Positions 19,938-29,867 of a stretch of DNA of 64,000 nt are shown here, piece by piece. The notes under the pieces are model-generated. The model saw nothing but the letters and a program-made list of their open reading frames with translations, had not been told where the DNA came from and made no database searches. The translations under genes and the position numbers were made by a program. Within the stretch, counting starts at the first letter, position 1; the number at the start of each line of letters is the position of its first letter. This DNA comes from an uncultured Gammaproteobacteria bacterium (lineage in GTDB: Bacteria > Pseudomonadota > Gammaproteobacteria > HK1), in contig OY282378.1 in the NCBI GenBank assembly GCA_958295835.1, forward strand, positions 5,357,694 through 5,421,693. Direction: 5' to 3'.

Positions 19938-19972
19938 TCCGCCGTGCATGGTATCGACTACCCGTTGACGTG
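19938..19972 (+). pseudogene. 35-bp scrap of the PIN toxin gene
   Basis: The segment containing GTCCGCCGTGCATGGTATCG and CCGTTGACGTGGAATT matches codons inside the intact PIN toxin (6687-6730). It shares with 28590 the same junction to the maeB upstream region. After it the homology stops. This shows that the maeB-toxin junction existed before the two maeB copies separated. Confidence 0.75.
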
Positions 19973-20052
19973 GAATTCAATGCGCGCAGTTTCGCTGAGC
20001 GCCTGCCGCCATGACCACGCCCGCCGTATCCGGTATCCCCGTGCCTTTATCT

Positions 20053-20178
20053 TCAATCCCCTTGATTGCAGTTGATGGTGTAGCTCTCCTCGTTCCGCCA
20101 CATGCCCCTGCCGCAGTACGCGTAGTACAAGCGATTCAGAAGCCCGAATTTCGGGATTCGTTTCAGCGCAGGATTCAT
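20053..20178 (-). CDS. Small 41-residue protein downstream of the TRAP permease (hypothetical)
   Basis: This short frame starts at the ATG at 20178 (MNPALKRIPKFGLLNRLYYA) and ends with YTINCNQGD at 20053. It lies 58 bp after the stop of the TRAP large permease, on the same strand. The upstream AAGGAGT at the proper distance looks like a ribosome binding site. Composition is protein-like, with two Cys and an aromatic YYAYCGRGMW core. I do not recognise a family. It could be a small member of the TRAP operon or the truncated start of a lost gene, since a maeB segment edge is nearby. Confidence 0.35.
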   Translation of the reverse strand: MNPALKRIPKFGLLNRLYYAYCGRGMWRNEESYTINCNQGD

Positions 20179-20236
20179 GTATGACTCCTTGCGCTGCCCA
20201 GCATTTCCGGCGTCCCAGCGGCTGGGTGCGTCCGCG

Positions 20237-21865
20237 TCAGAACAGGAGCGTCACGATCGGCGGCCACGTCAGCAACACGCACAGCGCCACCAGTTGCACG
20301 GCGATGAACGGCAGGAACCCGCGGAAGATGTCGGTGAGCGAAATGTGCGGCGGTGCAACCGATTTCAGGTAGAACGCCGCCGGGCCGAAGGGCGGTGACA
20401 GGAAGCTGACCTGCATGTTCATGCAGAAGAGCACCCCGAACCAGACGGCGACGTGTTGCGGAGCGAGCTGGCCGAAGAACCCGATCTCCTCGATCGGCAG
20501 GCGCTTCACGATCGGCAGGAACACGGGAATGATCAGGAGGACGATTCCGACCCAATCCATGAAGGCGCCCATGAACAACAGGATGACCATCATCGTCAGG
20601 AGCACCAGCAGTGTCGGCATCTCCGCCCCGACGATGAGCTCCGCGATGTACGCCGGGCCGCCGGCCAGCGTATAGGCGCCGGACAGGGCGGCGGCGCCGA
20701 CCGTCACCCAGATGATCGTTCCGGTCGATCGCAGGGTCCGCATGAGGCTGTCCCACACGAGGCCGACCGACGCTTCGCCTCTGACCAGGGCGATCAGGAA
20801 GACCGCGAGTGCGCCCATGCCCGCCGCTTCGGTGATGCCGGTGACGCCGCCGTAGATCGAGCCCATCACGATGCCGACGACGATGAGCGGCGGTACGAGC
20901 CCCTTGCCATGCTGCCAGCCGAGCCTCGAACGCTCGCGGCCGAAGACGAACAGGATGAGGACCACCCCCACGACGATCGGGATGGAGAGCCAGGGCAGGT
21001 GATGGCTCATGCCGAGAAAGATCGAATCCTTGTGCTCGGGAAGGTTCGCATTGAGTCCGGTCATCGTGAGAACGAGCGCCCGCAGAAATAGCAACGCCGA
21101 GAGGCCCACCACGACGATGGACACGAAACCGCCGAACATCCCGAGCTTCTGACGGCCCGCCGGGTCGCCCGGCCCGGGCGTCGGTAGCGGCGCGAGCGAT
21201 GGATTGAGCTGTGTGCGAATGACGATGTAGACGATGATGAAGCTCGCCAGCATGAAACCCGGTACGAATGCGCCGGTGAACAGGGCCTTGATCGAGGTCT
21301 CCGTGATCAGGCCGTAGATGATCAGGACGATCGACGGCGGAATCATCGTTCCGAGGGAGCCGGAGGCACAGATCGTGCCGATGGCGAGGTTCTGGTCGTA
21401 GCCGAGACGGAGCATCTGCGGCAGCGCGATAAGACCCAGCAGCACCACTTCGCCGCCGATGATTCCCGACATCGCCGCGAGGATCACCGCCATCACCGAC
21501 GTCACGATGGCGATGCCTCCGCGGACCCTGCTCAGCCAGAAATCGAGCGAGTCGTACATCGCCCTGGCAACGCCCGACCGTTCGAGCAGCGCGGCCATGA
21601 AGATGAACAGGGGAACCGAGATGAGCACGTATTCCGTCAGGAGATCGAAGATCTTCTGGGTGAGGATGTAGAGCGGGCCGGTGCCCGGATTCCTGGTCAG
21701 CAGCCCCTCGCCGAAGGTGAAAGGGTTGGTGAGCAGCGTCGGCTCGAACTTCATGACCATGACCAGGAGGGCGAGCACCGCCGACGCGAAGCCGAGCGGC
21801 ATGCCGATCGCCAGCAGGAAGATCAGTCCGGCGACCAGGACGATCGATATCGTGCCGACGTCCAT
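20237..21865 (-). CDS. dctM: TRAP transporter large permease, DctM family
   Basis: This 542-residue inner-membrane protein has about twelve hydrophobic segments, starting with ISIVLVAGLIFLLAIGMPLG. The conserved GSLGTMIPPSIVLIIYG and FMGAFMDWVGIVLLIIPVFLPI stretches are typical of DctM. It uses the sodium gradient to import a substrate delivered by the periplasmic protein. Its ATG overlaps the stop of the small-permease gene by one base (TGATG), so translation is coupled. Length is at the long end for DctM, as in the FcbT/mannitol-chloroaromatic group. The substrate is probably a carboxylate but cannot be stated. Confidence 0.92.
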   Translation of the reverse strand: MDVGTISIVLVAGLIFLLAIGMPLGFASAVLALLVMVMKFEPTLLTNPFTFGEGLLTRNPGTGPLYILTQKIFDLLTEYVLISVPLFIFMAALLERSGVARAMYDSLDFWLSRVRGGIAIVTSVMAVILAAMSGIIGGEVVLLGLIALPQMLRLGYDQNLAIGTICASGSLGTMIPPSIVLIIYGLITETSIKALFTGAFVPGFMLASFIIVYIVIRTQLNPSLAPLPTPGPGDPAGRQKLGMFGGFVSIVVVGLSALLFLRALVLTMTGLNANLPEHKDSIFLGMSHHLPWLSIPIVVGVVLILFVFGRERSRLGWQHGKGLVPPLIVVGIVMGSIYGGVTGITEAAGMGALAVFLIALVRGEASVGLVWDSLMRTLRSTGTIIWVTVGAAALSGAYTLAGGPAYIAELIVGAEMPTLLVLLTMMVILLFMGAFMDWVGIVLLIIPVFLPIVKRLPIEEIGFFGQLAPQHVAVWFGVLFCMNMQVSFLSPPFGPAAFYLKSVAPPHISLTDIFRGFLPFIAVQLVALCVLLTWPPIVTLLF

Positions 21866-22716
21866 CAGTCCTTGCCCACGCTGCGCTTGATAGCCTCGAG
21901 CTCGTCCTCGTCGATGTCATCCGCCGCCGAGTGCACGGTCGGTTCGAGGTTCCAGTCCGCGATCAGGTTGATGACCGCCTGCACGGCGATGAGGCTGATC
22001 ACGATGAGGATCATCGGCTGCACGGTCGCCGGGATCGGCGGATCGAATGCAGTGCCGAACATTTCCCACTTGTAGAACTTGACGACGAAGACCTGGTAGA
22101 AGCTGCCGAAGATCAGGAAGCAGGCGAACACCACCAGCATGAGCACCGAGATCGCGTCGAAGGTGTGCTGCATCCATCGCGGCACGACGTCGTACAGGAG
22201 GAAGATTCTGATGTGGCAGCGCTGCTGCATCGCGTAGAGGCCCGAGAACAGGAACACGAACCCCGCGATCCACAACGTCAGCTCGTTCGCCCACAGCGTC
22301 GGCGCTTCGAAGACGTAACGAAGAAACACCTCGTACAGCATGACGGCCGTCATCGAGATGATGAGCAGCATCGTCAACCGGCCGATGAACAGGGCAACCC
22401 GGTCGATCGGGCGCCAGTGACGGTACTCCATGTGGGCACAGCGCACGGTCCGTGCTCCGATGAAGAAGATGATCGGCATCAGCACGAGCGCAGCCCAGTC
22501 GATCAGGTCCGCAGTGCCGCCGAACAGGCCGGGCAGGCCCGGGGCGGCGTCCTTGCGCTGATGCAGTTCGCTTATCTGGTCTAGCAGGCTGGGGCTCTCG
22601 GGCGGAATGAAGTCCAGGATGTAGGCGGGGGCGTGCCAGATCGCCCAGCCCGCACAGACGCAGAAGGCGAATGGAACCAGCCACTCCCAGAGGCCGCCGG
22701 ATTGGTCTTCCATCAT
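21865..22716 (-). CDS. dctQ: TRAP transporter small permease, DctQ family (long form)
   Basis: This 283-residue membrane protein has the four DctQ helices in its second half: VALFIGRLTMLLIISMTAVML, NELTLWIAGFVFLFSGLYAM, VLMLVVFACFLIFGSFYQVF, and a last helix near MILIVISLIAVQAVI. An N-terminal extension of about 100 residues carries two extra hydrophobic segments (WLVPFAFCVCAGWAIW and WAALVLMPIIFFIGA). This long form is known in the TRAP subgroup whose DctP belongs to the FcbT1/TakP-like set. It is coupled to dctM by a one-base overlap and separated from dctP by a hairpin. Confidence 0.87.
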   Translation of the reverse strand: MMEDQSGGLWEWLVPFAFCVCAGWAIWHAPAYILDFIPPESPSLLDQISELHQRKDAAPGLPGLFGGTADLIDWAALVLMPIIFFIGARTVRCAHMEYRHWRPIDRVALFIGRLTMLLIISMTAVMLYEVFLRYVFEAPTLWANELTLWIAGFVFLFSGLYAMQQRCHIRIFLLYDVVPRWMQHTFDAISVLMLVVFACFLIFGSFYQVFVVKFYKWEMFGTAFDPPIPATVQPMILIVISLIAVQAVINLIADWNLEPTVHSAADDIDEDELEAIKRSVGKD

Positions 22717-22927
22717 CCCCCCTACCTGGAATCCATGCGGTGACGGCCGATACCACTACCACGCGCCCGGCCGTCCGGCGATCGCCTGCTCGCCGTCACC
22801 CGAGCCATCCGATATCTCCCCCCGCCGATCGGGCCGAGCCACCATCCATGTCGCCGGGGAGATCGCGACCGGTACTCCTGTCGCTCCAGCCGTGCACGGC
22901 TCGATGGAAGTTCATCGGGCTGAAATG

Positions 22928-22962
22928 AAGACGGCAGGATCGATGAGACCCTGCCGTCCGAA
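22928..22962 (-). terminator. Hairpin between dctP and dctQ (attenuator-like)
   Basis: GACGGCAGG (22930-22938) pairs perfectly with CCTGCCGTC (22950-22958) across an 11-base loop. On the minus strand it is followed by a T-rich TTCATTT. It begins about 25 bp after the dctP stop. A partial terminator here would give more binding protein than permease, as is usual for TRAP operons. Confidence 0.55.
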
Positions 22963-22982
22963 CGGGAAACTCGACGTTTCCG

Positions 22983-24011
22983 CTACTTCATCGCGCCCAG
23001 TTCCTTCAGGAAGTCGATATGGCTCTTGAGCAGCGCCTTGGCTTCCGGCGTCGTAGCGAACTCGGTCCAGCCCCTTTGCACTGCGGCACGGTACTTGGCC
23101 AGCTCTTCCGGCGACCACTCGTACAGGTTGATACCCTTCGCGCGAAGCTCCTTCGCCGTTCTCGCGTTGTTGACCTCGTTGGCGGTCGCGTTGCGCAGGG
23201 CCAGAGCCTGCATGGCGACCTTCAGGATCGCCTGATGGTGTGCGGGCATCGCATCCCAGACGTCCCTGCGGCAGGTGAGGTGATCCGCCGGCATGGAGTG
23301 GAAGCCCGGGTAGTTCGTGTGCTCGGCGATGTCGTAGAGGCCCAGGCCGACGTTGTTCGTCAGGTTGGCCGCGTCCGCACCGTCGATGATGCCCGATTCC
23401 AGCGCCGTGAATATCTCGTTGAAGTCCATCACGATCGGCGATGCGCCCAGGTTCTTGAAGACCAGGGTCATCATCCCCGGCGGGGATCGGAACTTCCAGT
23501 TCTTGAAGTCCTCGGTACTGCGAATCGGGCGGGTCGAGGAAAGCGACTCCGGACCCGGAATCCACCAACCGATGAACTCCATGTTGTGGGCGTTGTACAG
23601 ATCGTTGATCTGATCGTATCCGCCGCCGTGGAGCAGCCATGCCATCTGCTGGTAGGGATTCAGGTAACCGCCGGCCAGATCGCCGGCGAACTGGAAGGCC
23701 GGGTTCTTGCCGGTCTGGTATGAGCCGCCCGTCATGTCGCAGTCGAGGATGCCGGTGGCGGCTGCGTCGAAGGTCTCGGCCGACTTCACGACGGCGGACG
23801 AGTAGAACATCTCGACCTTGATCTCGCCGTTCGACATCGCGGTGATGTCCTCGATGAACTCGGCCGCCATTTGCCCGGACAGCGTTTCCGGCGAGAAATG
23901 CGTCTGGATGCGCAGGTTCGTCTCCGCCGCGCCGGCGGCGCCGGCCGAAATCGCGAGCGCGGCCGCGGTGGCCACGCCGGCCGAGGCAAGCTTGGGAAAG
24001 GACTTCAGCAT
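22983..24011 (-). CDS. dctP: TRAP transporter substrate-binding protein, DctP family
   Basis: This 342-residue periplasmic protein has a Sec signal peptide (residues about 1-28, LASAGVATAAALAISAGAAGAAE). The DctP fold is clear: TNLRIQTHFSPETLSGQ, SNGEIKVEMFYSSAVV, a GLRP-like region replaced by NWKFRSPPGMMTLVFKNLGASP, FNEIFTALESGIIDGAD, and NYPGFHSMPADHLT. It belongs to the FcbT1/TakP-like subgroup that binds oxo- or aromatic carboxylates, judging only from the overall pattern. It is the first gene of the operon, with a strong AAAGGAGGT ribosome binding site just upstream (about 24016-24024). Confidence 0.9.
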   Translation of the reverse strand: MLKSFPKLASAGVATAAALAISAGAAGAAETNLRIQTHFSPETLSGQMAAEFIEDITAMSNGEIKVEMFYSSAVVKSAETFDAAATGILDCDMTGGSYQTGKNPAFQFAGDLAGGYLNPYQQMAWLLHGGGYDQINDLYNAHNMEFIGWWIPGPESLSSTRPIRSTEDFKNWKFRSPPGMMTLVFKNLGASPIVMDFNEIFTALESGIIDGADAANLTNNVGLGLYDIAEHTNYPGFHSMPADHLTCRRDVWDAMPAHHQAILKVAMQALALRNATANEVNNARTAKELRAKGINLYEWSPEELAKYRAAVQRGWTEFATTPEAKALLKSHIDFLKELGAMK

Positions 24012-24502
24012 TATGGAACCTCCTTTGATGGTTGGGTTGCTGAGCGTTACGCGGCGGGGATTCTGCCGGTGTTTCCTGGTTTCACTGAATCCTGCGTCCG
24101 TCGTGCAAGCCGATTGTCTGCATCGCCGGGCAGGAGCACCATCAGCCGTCCGGCTTCAGGATCATCTCGCTCGAAAAACGCATCAGTCGCGTCACCGTGA
24201 AGCGCGATCGAGGATACGTTTTCTCACGGAATCGAGTTCGTCAATCGTATTCGGCCAACTCGTTGATTCCACCCGTCGGCCGTTTGGAATCTGGTTGAAC
24301 CCGCCGGAGAAACGATGAATATCCAATTTAACCAAAATGGGCAGGGCTTGCCAGAGGTTTTCTCGATCAGGCGGGGTGGCGCGGATCCGGTCGCCGGAGC
24401 CTGCCGGTCCGATCCGCCAGGACAGCGTGAGGGGCGGGGCCGGTCGTCCGTCCCCCACCGGCGGAACGAGATCGGGTCTTCAGGGCGTTTCCGGCCCGGC
24501 GC
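24012..24502. other. Leader of the TRAP operon; no gene seen
   Basis: About 490 bp. Only the strong ribosome binding site next to dctP is clear. Short open frames on both strands have no recognisable content. A promoter for dctPQM must lie here, but I cannot place it. Confidence 0.4.
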
Positions 24503-25012
24503 TCAGCGGAAGAGGTCGTGCTCGCGTTCGCGCACGAGCGCTCGGGCCGGCGTCGGCTCGCCGCTCCATGCGAGCCCCCGCACGTGTACGGCCGGCACGC
24601 CCTCGCCGCCCTCACCAGCGACGAGGTTGGCAGCCGAGGCGATCTGGTCGGCGAAGCCGGTCAGCGTCACCTTCAGTGGCTCGCCGAAGAGGTCCGGGGC
24701 GCCACGCAGATCGACGAGCGAGGGCAGTCCCGCCGCGCCGACCGCGATGCCCGCCACCCCGTGCCGCCACGCCCGGCCCACGCTGTCGCTGATCACCACC
24801 GCCAAGCGGCATCCGAAGCGCGCTTCGAGGGCGCGATGGAGCGCCGCCGCGCTCGCGTCCGGGTCGCTCGGCAGCAGGAGCACCGTTTCATCGGCGAACG
24901 CTTCCTCGGCAACCGCTTCGTCGTCAATCTCCATGCCGTTTCCCGGGTCACCGACACTCAAACGCCCGACGTTCGAACGGTCCACACCGGCGGCCGAAGT
25001 GCTGTTCAGCGC
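24503..25012 (-). pseudogene. C-terminal half of a CofE-like F420-0:L-glutamate ligase
   Basis: The reading runs from about 25012 to the stop at 24503. It shows the CofE C-terminal half: GVDRSNVG, ETVLLLPSDPDASAAALHRA, VVISDSVGRAWRHGVAGIAVG, LVDLRGAPDLFGEPLKVTLT and EGVPAVHVRGLAW. CofE adds glutamate to coenzyme F420-0. The N-terminal half, with the GTP-binding entry of the family, is absent. Where it should be, the DNA instead encodes, on the opposite strand, part of a DUF1156 methyltransferase. The ORF stays open to the right by chance. It is probably non-functional, although an internal ATG at about 24933 could allow a short product. Confidence 0.65.
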
Positions 25013-25246
25013 CAAGAACACCTCGTTCGAGGGGTTGCAGCGCGCCGGGGTGGTCGTAGGCGGCAAGGGCAAGGTCCGGCTCAGGCGCCGCGACGAACTG
25101 GACCCGGACTGGAATCCGGCGACCGACCGGCGCATCGCCGATTGGGAGGGCGCGCAGCACCTGACCCGCTCCCTGACCGCCGAGCGGGGCGGCGGGGTGG
25201 GCGAGGCGGCCCGCCTCACCCGCGAAGCAACCGCCCCGCGCCCTAT
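25013..25246 (+). pseudogene. Fragment of a DUF1156-type anti-phage DNA methyltransferase
   Basis: On the plus strand the frame reads SFEGLQRAGVVVGGKGKVRL, then RRDELDPDWNPATDRRIADW and EGAQHLTRSLTAE. This matches the late part of DUF1156-domain DNA methyltransferases, where KVRL..R.ELDPDWDPATD..L..WE..QHLIRAL is characteristic. Both ends are missing: it is bounded by the cofE relic on the left and the enolase-family gene on the right. It is a scar of a lost restriction or defence locus. Confidence 0.65.
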
Positions 25247-25250
25247 CGGC

Positions 25251-26342
25251 TCAGGCGAGGTGCGCGGCGAGGGCATCCCAGTCGAACTCGACTCCGTGGC
25301 CGGGGCGGTCGGGAGCGATGGCGCTGCCGTTGCGAAGGCGGAGCGGCTCGGCGAGGAACCGTTCCAATCCGAATCCGTGGAACTCCAGCCATGAGCCGTT
25401 CGGGATCGCGCCGAGCAGATGCACGTGGACGTCGTGGATGCCATGTGAGGTCACCGGGAGGTTGCGCGCCTCGGCGAGGCGCGCAACCTTGAGCCAGGGC
25501 GTGATCCCGCCGAGGGTGGCCGCGTCCGGCTCCGGGAAGCTGATGCGGCCCCGGGTGATAGTCTGCTCGAACTCGTAGACGCTGTGCAGGTTCTCCCCGG
25601 CCGCGACGGGGAGCCCGCCTTCCACCGCGACCCGCGCGAGGCCGTCCACGTCGTCCGGGATCACGGGCTCCTCCAGCCAGACCAGGCCGAAAGGGGCCAG
25701 GGCCCGCGCCGCCGCAATCGCCTCATGCACCTGCCAGCGCATGTTCGCGTCCGCCATCAAAGGGAAGTCCGGCCCCACCAGATCACGGATTGCCGCCACC
25801 CGCTCCACGTCCTCCGACAGCCGGTCCCGCCCCACCTTCATCTTGATGGCGCCGAATCCGCGTTCCATGAACCCCTGGGCCTGCTCGCGCAACGCATCCA
25901 GCGTGAAGTAGAGGTCGATCCCGCCGGCGTAGGCCGGGACCTCCCGGCGGTGGCCGCCGAGAAGCCGCCACAGCGGCTCGCCGCGCCGCTTCCCTTCCAG
26001 GTCCCAGAGGGCAACGTCGAGAGCGGCCATGGCGAAGGCGGCGATACCGCCGCGTCCGCAGAAGTGCACGTGCCACCACATCCGCTCCCAGAGCCGGTCG
26101 ATCGCGCGGGCGTCCTCGCCGATGAGCAGAGGCGCCAAGTCATGCTCCACGAGGACGCGGACCGCGCGCGATCCGATGTCGTTCACGGTGTAGGTATAGC
26201 CGACGCCTTCCGTGCCGTCCGTGTCGCGCACCTGCGCCACGACAAGCCCGGAGCAGCTCATTTCGCCGTGGGTGGAATCCGAGAGGACCGCGGGCAGCGG
26301 GATGCGGTAGTGGTGTACTTCGATCGAATCGATGCGGCTCAT
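25251..26342 (-). CDS. Mandelate racemase / muconate lactonizing enzyme family protein (enolase superfamily)
   Basis: This 363-residue enzyme has the MR/MLE architecture: a capping domain (MSRIDSIEVHHYRIPLPAVL...) and a TIM barrel. The barrel has the KxK-type base motif FGAIKMKVG, metal ligands in PLMADANMRW (Asp), LVWLEEPVIPDD (Glu) and PVAAGENLHS (Glu), and a His in TSHGIHDVHVH. It would abstract the alpha proton of a carboxylate, probably an acid sugar, for dehydration or racemisation. It sits after the TRAP operon on the same strand, so it may act on the acid that the TRAP system imports. That link is inference. Length is normal. Confidence 0.87.
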   Translation of the reverse strand: MSRIDSIEVHHYRIPLPAVLSDSTHGEMSCSGLVVAQVRDTDGTEGVGYTYTVNDIGSRAVRVLVEHDLAPLLIGEDARAIDRLWERMWWHVHFCGRGGIAAFAMAALDVALWDLEGKRRGEPLWRLLGGHRREVPAYAGGIDLYFTLDALREQAQGFMERGFGAIKMKVGRDRLSEDVERVAAIRDLVGPDFPLMADANMRWQVHEAIAAARALAPFGLVWLEEPVIPDDVDGLARVAVEGGLPVAAGENLHSVYEFEQTITRGRISFPEPDAATLGGITPWLKVARLAEARNLPVTSHGIHDVHVHLLGAIPNGSWLEFHGFGLERFLAEPLRLRNGSAIAPDRPGHGVEFDWDALAAHLA

Positions 26343-26780
26343 TCGTCGCCTCCCTTCCCCGCGAACGCGGATCCCCGTATCCGAAGGAAAACCTCGAAAC
26401 CAGCAACGGACTCCCCGCCTCGTGGACGCAGGCCCCGGCTCGTTCCCGGACCATTAGGAGGGTGACGAAAATAGAGTTTCCAGGTGACGGCGGTTTCTGC
26501 ATCGAAGCGCGTGTCACGGTAACCGGATCGGTGAATTGCGCCCGCGATGAAGTTGGAAACCTTAATTCGATCAGTCTCCTTAGGATCCATCGCACCTGAT
26601 CATGAGCGCCGTCATTCTACTCGAGCCGGCGGCAGGCGATGCGCGATCCCGAAGCGCTGCGAACGGACATCCGCGTCCCTCTCGAAGCCATGGCCGCCTG
26701 TACCGACGACGCGGCCATGGCGTCTGCCGGGGGCTTCGTGCGGCGCTGCCCGGGGATGGGCGATCGATACCGGTTTCATA
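26343..26780. other. Intergenic region upstream of the enolase-family gene
   Basis: About 440 bp with no convincing gene. A minus-strand open frame of 83 codons (26339-26590) overlaps the following start but has no recognisable features. The right edge is where homology to maeB begins. Confidence 0.4.
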
Positions 26781-28523
<1,743 letters not shown>

Positions 28524-28589
28524 CTGTCTCCGCCCGCGGCGGTCGGCGGCGGTCCGGTGTGCGGCGATTGTAGACCTATCGCGGACGAT

Positions 28590-28755
28590 GCGGTGTCCGC
28601 CGTGCATGGTATCGACCACCTGTTGACGTGGCATTTTCGGCACATCGACAATGCCGAAATCAAACCCGTCATTCGGCGTATCTGCGTCATGTACGGGTAC
28701 ACCAGCCCTGAAATCCGCACCCCTCGAGAACTCATGGGAGCATTCAAGGATGCCC
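28590..28755 (+). pseudogene. 3' half of the PIN toxin gene
   Basis: Matches the last third of the intact toxin at 6361-6852 (VHGIDHLLTWHFRHIDNAEI, then TSPEI). It lacks the catalytic N-terminus, and its stop codon is mutated (GATGCCCGA in place of GATGTCTGA). The upstream junction to the maeB leader is the same as at 19938. Confidence 0.8.
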
Positions 28756-28992
28756 GACGAACTCATCGAAGAACTGTGGCAGATCAAGGACTGCATCGCG
28801 CGAGAACATGGATACGACGTCGATGCGCTCGTCGCCCATCTCCGGTCCCAGGAAAGGATGGAAAGCCGGCAAGTGGTGGATCTGCATGCCGCAAGAGAGG
28901 CCGCGGAATACGGTGCCTCAGGGAAACGAGCGGATCCGGCTCCGGGGAGCCGCGACACCGGGGAGCCGGTGGCCACTGCACCGGCACGGTAG
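28750..28992 (+). CDS. Orphan antitoxin, second copy
   Basis: This 80-residue protein (MPDELIEELWQIKDCIARE...) is about 90 percent identical to the antitoxin at 6845-7087. Its frame, length and C-terminal tail (GSRDTGEPVATAPAR) are intact although the adjacent toxin is reduced to a fragment. Retention of an antitoxin without its toxin is expected if it still protects against the intact toxin encoded at 6361, or if decay simply has not reached it yet. There is no promoter other than what remains of the toxin fragment. Confidence 0.65.
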   Translation: MPDELIEELWQIKDCIAREHGYDVDALVAHLRSQERMESRQVVDLHAAREAAEYGASGKRADPAPGSRDTGEPVATAPAR

Positions 28993-29146
28993 GGATCACG
29001 GTCCTCCGGGAACCCGCGGGTGGTTGAGCGCCGCTCGTCCCGCGTTACCGCCTGACGTCTGGCGCAGGGGCAAGGCACGCTGACGATTTACCGGTGCAAC
29101 TCGTATCCGGCTGCCACGACTCCCGATCCCGGAGGGGTGTTCTGCG
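28993..29146 (+). repeat. Toxin-antitoxin 3' flank, copy 2
   Basis: Counterpart of 7088-7231. The homology ends at about 29146, exactly where the group II intron relic begins. Confidence 0.7.
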
Positions 29147-29690
29147 TGCGGAACCATAGGCAGGTGATGGCGGTGCTGGCGAAGCGGTTGGGAAGTACGG
29201 TCTGCGTCTGCGCCGGAGAAGATCCGGCTGACGGACTATCGCCGCCCGCCAACGGCGCGGCGAGGGCGCTCGCAACGCCGGCGCAGCTTCGTGATGCTGG
29301 GGTTCGCCCACTACTGGGGGCGCTCCAGGACGGGGTGATGGGTGGTGAAGCGCAAGATGGCCAAGACTTGCCCCCGGCTTGACCGGGGGACCGACTCAGC
29401 CGCGCGCTGAGAGGGATTGGCCAGTGGTGCGGGCGGCATCGGCACGAGAGCCTGCCCGAGCAGCACGCGGCGTTGAGCCACAAGCTGCGCGGACACCATG
29501 TCTACTACGGCATCACCGGCAACGCCCGGGCGTTGCAGCGCTTCGCGTATGAAGTCGGGCGGCGGTGGCGCAAGTGGATGGGCGGGCGGTGCTGGCGCGG
29601 TCGCATGACGTGGGAGCGATTCAACCGCCTGATGAACACCTACCCTCTCCCAACCGCGCGCGTGGTTGAACGAACGATCATCAGGGATGC
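29147..29690 (+). pseudogene. Group II intron reverse transcriptase/maturase relic
   Basis: Pieces of an LtrA-type protein are spread over three frames: VMAVLAKRLG, then GKYGLRL, then PEKIRLTDYRRP (end of the RT palm and thumb). After these come VMLGFAHYWGRSRTG with an in-frame TGA, WVVKRKMAKT, and a longer maturase part with LRGHHVYYGITGNARALQRF, RRWRKWMGG and MTWERFNRLM..YPLPTARVV. Order and content fit the C-terminal third of a group II intron-encoded protein. At least two frameshifts and a stop make it inactive. I see no domain V hairpin downstream. Confidence 0.8.
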
Positions 29691-29867
29691 CGTTGCGGAT
29701 CGCCACCGTGAACCCGACAATGACGTTGCACTTGCCGACCCGGGCAGGGCTGCTGTATCAGGACCTGTTCCGCCACGAAGTCACGTTTTCCGGAAGTTCG
29801 ATCGACACATCGAAGTACGCCTTGACCGATCCCGGTACTGTACAAAGCAACAGGAACACCTCGTCCC

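Noticed and set aside
26339..26590. 83-codon frame overlapping the start of the enolase-family gene
   Set aside because: No domain, no ribosome binding site, and the overlap by ATGA can arise by chance in GC-rich leader sequence.
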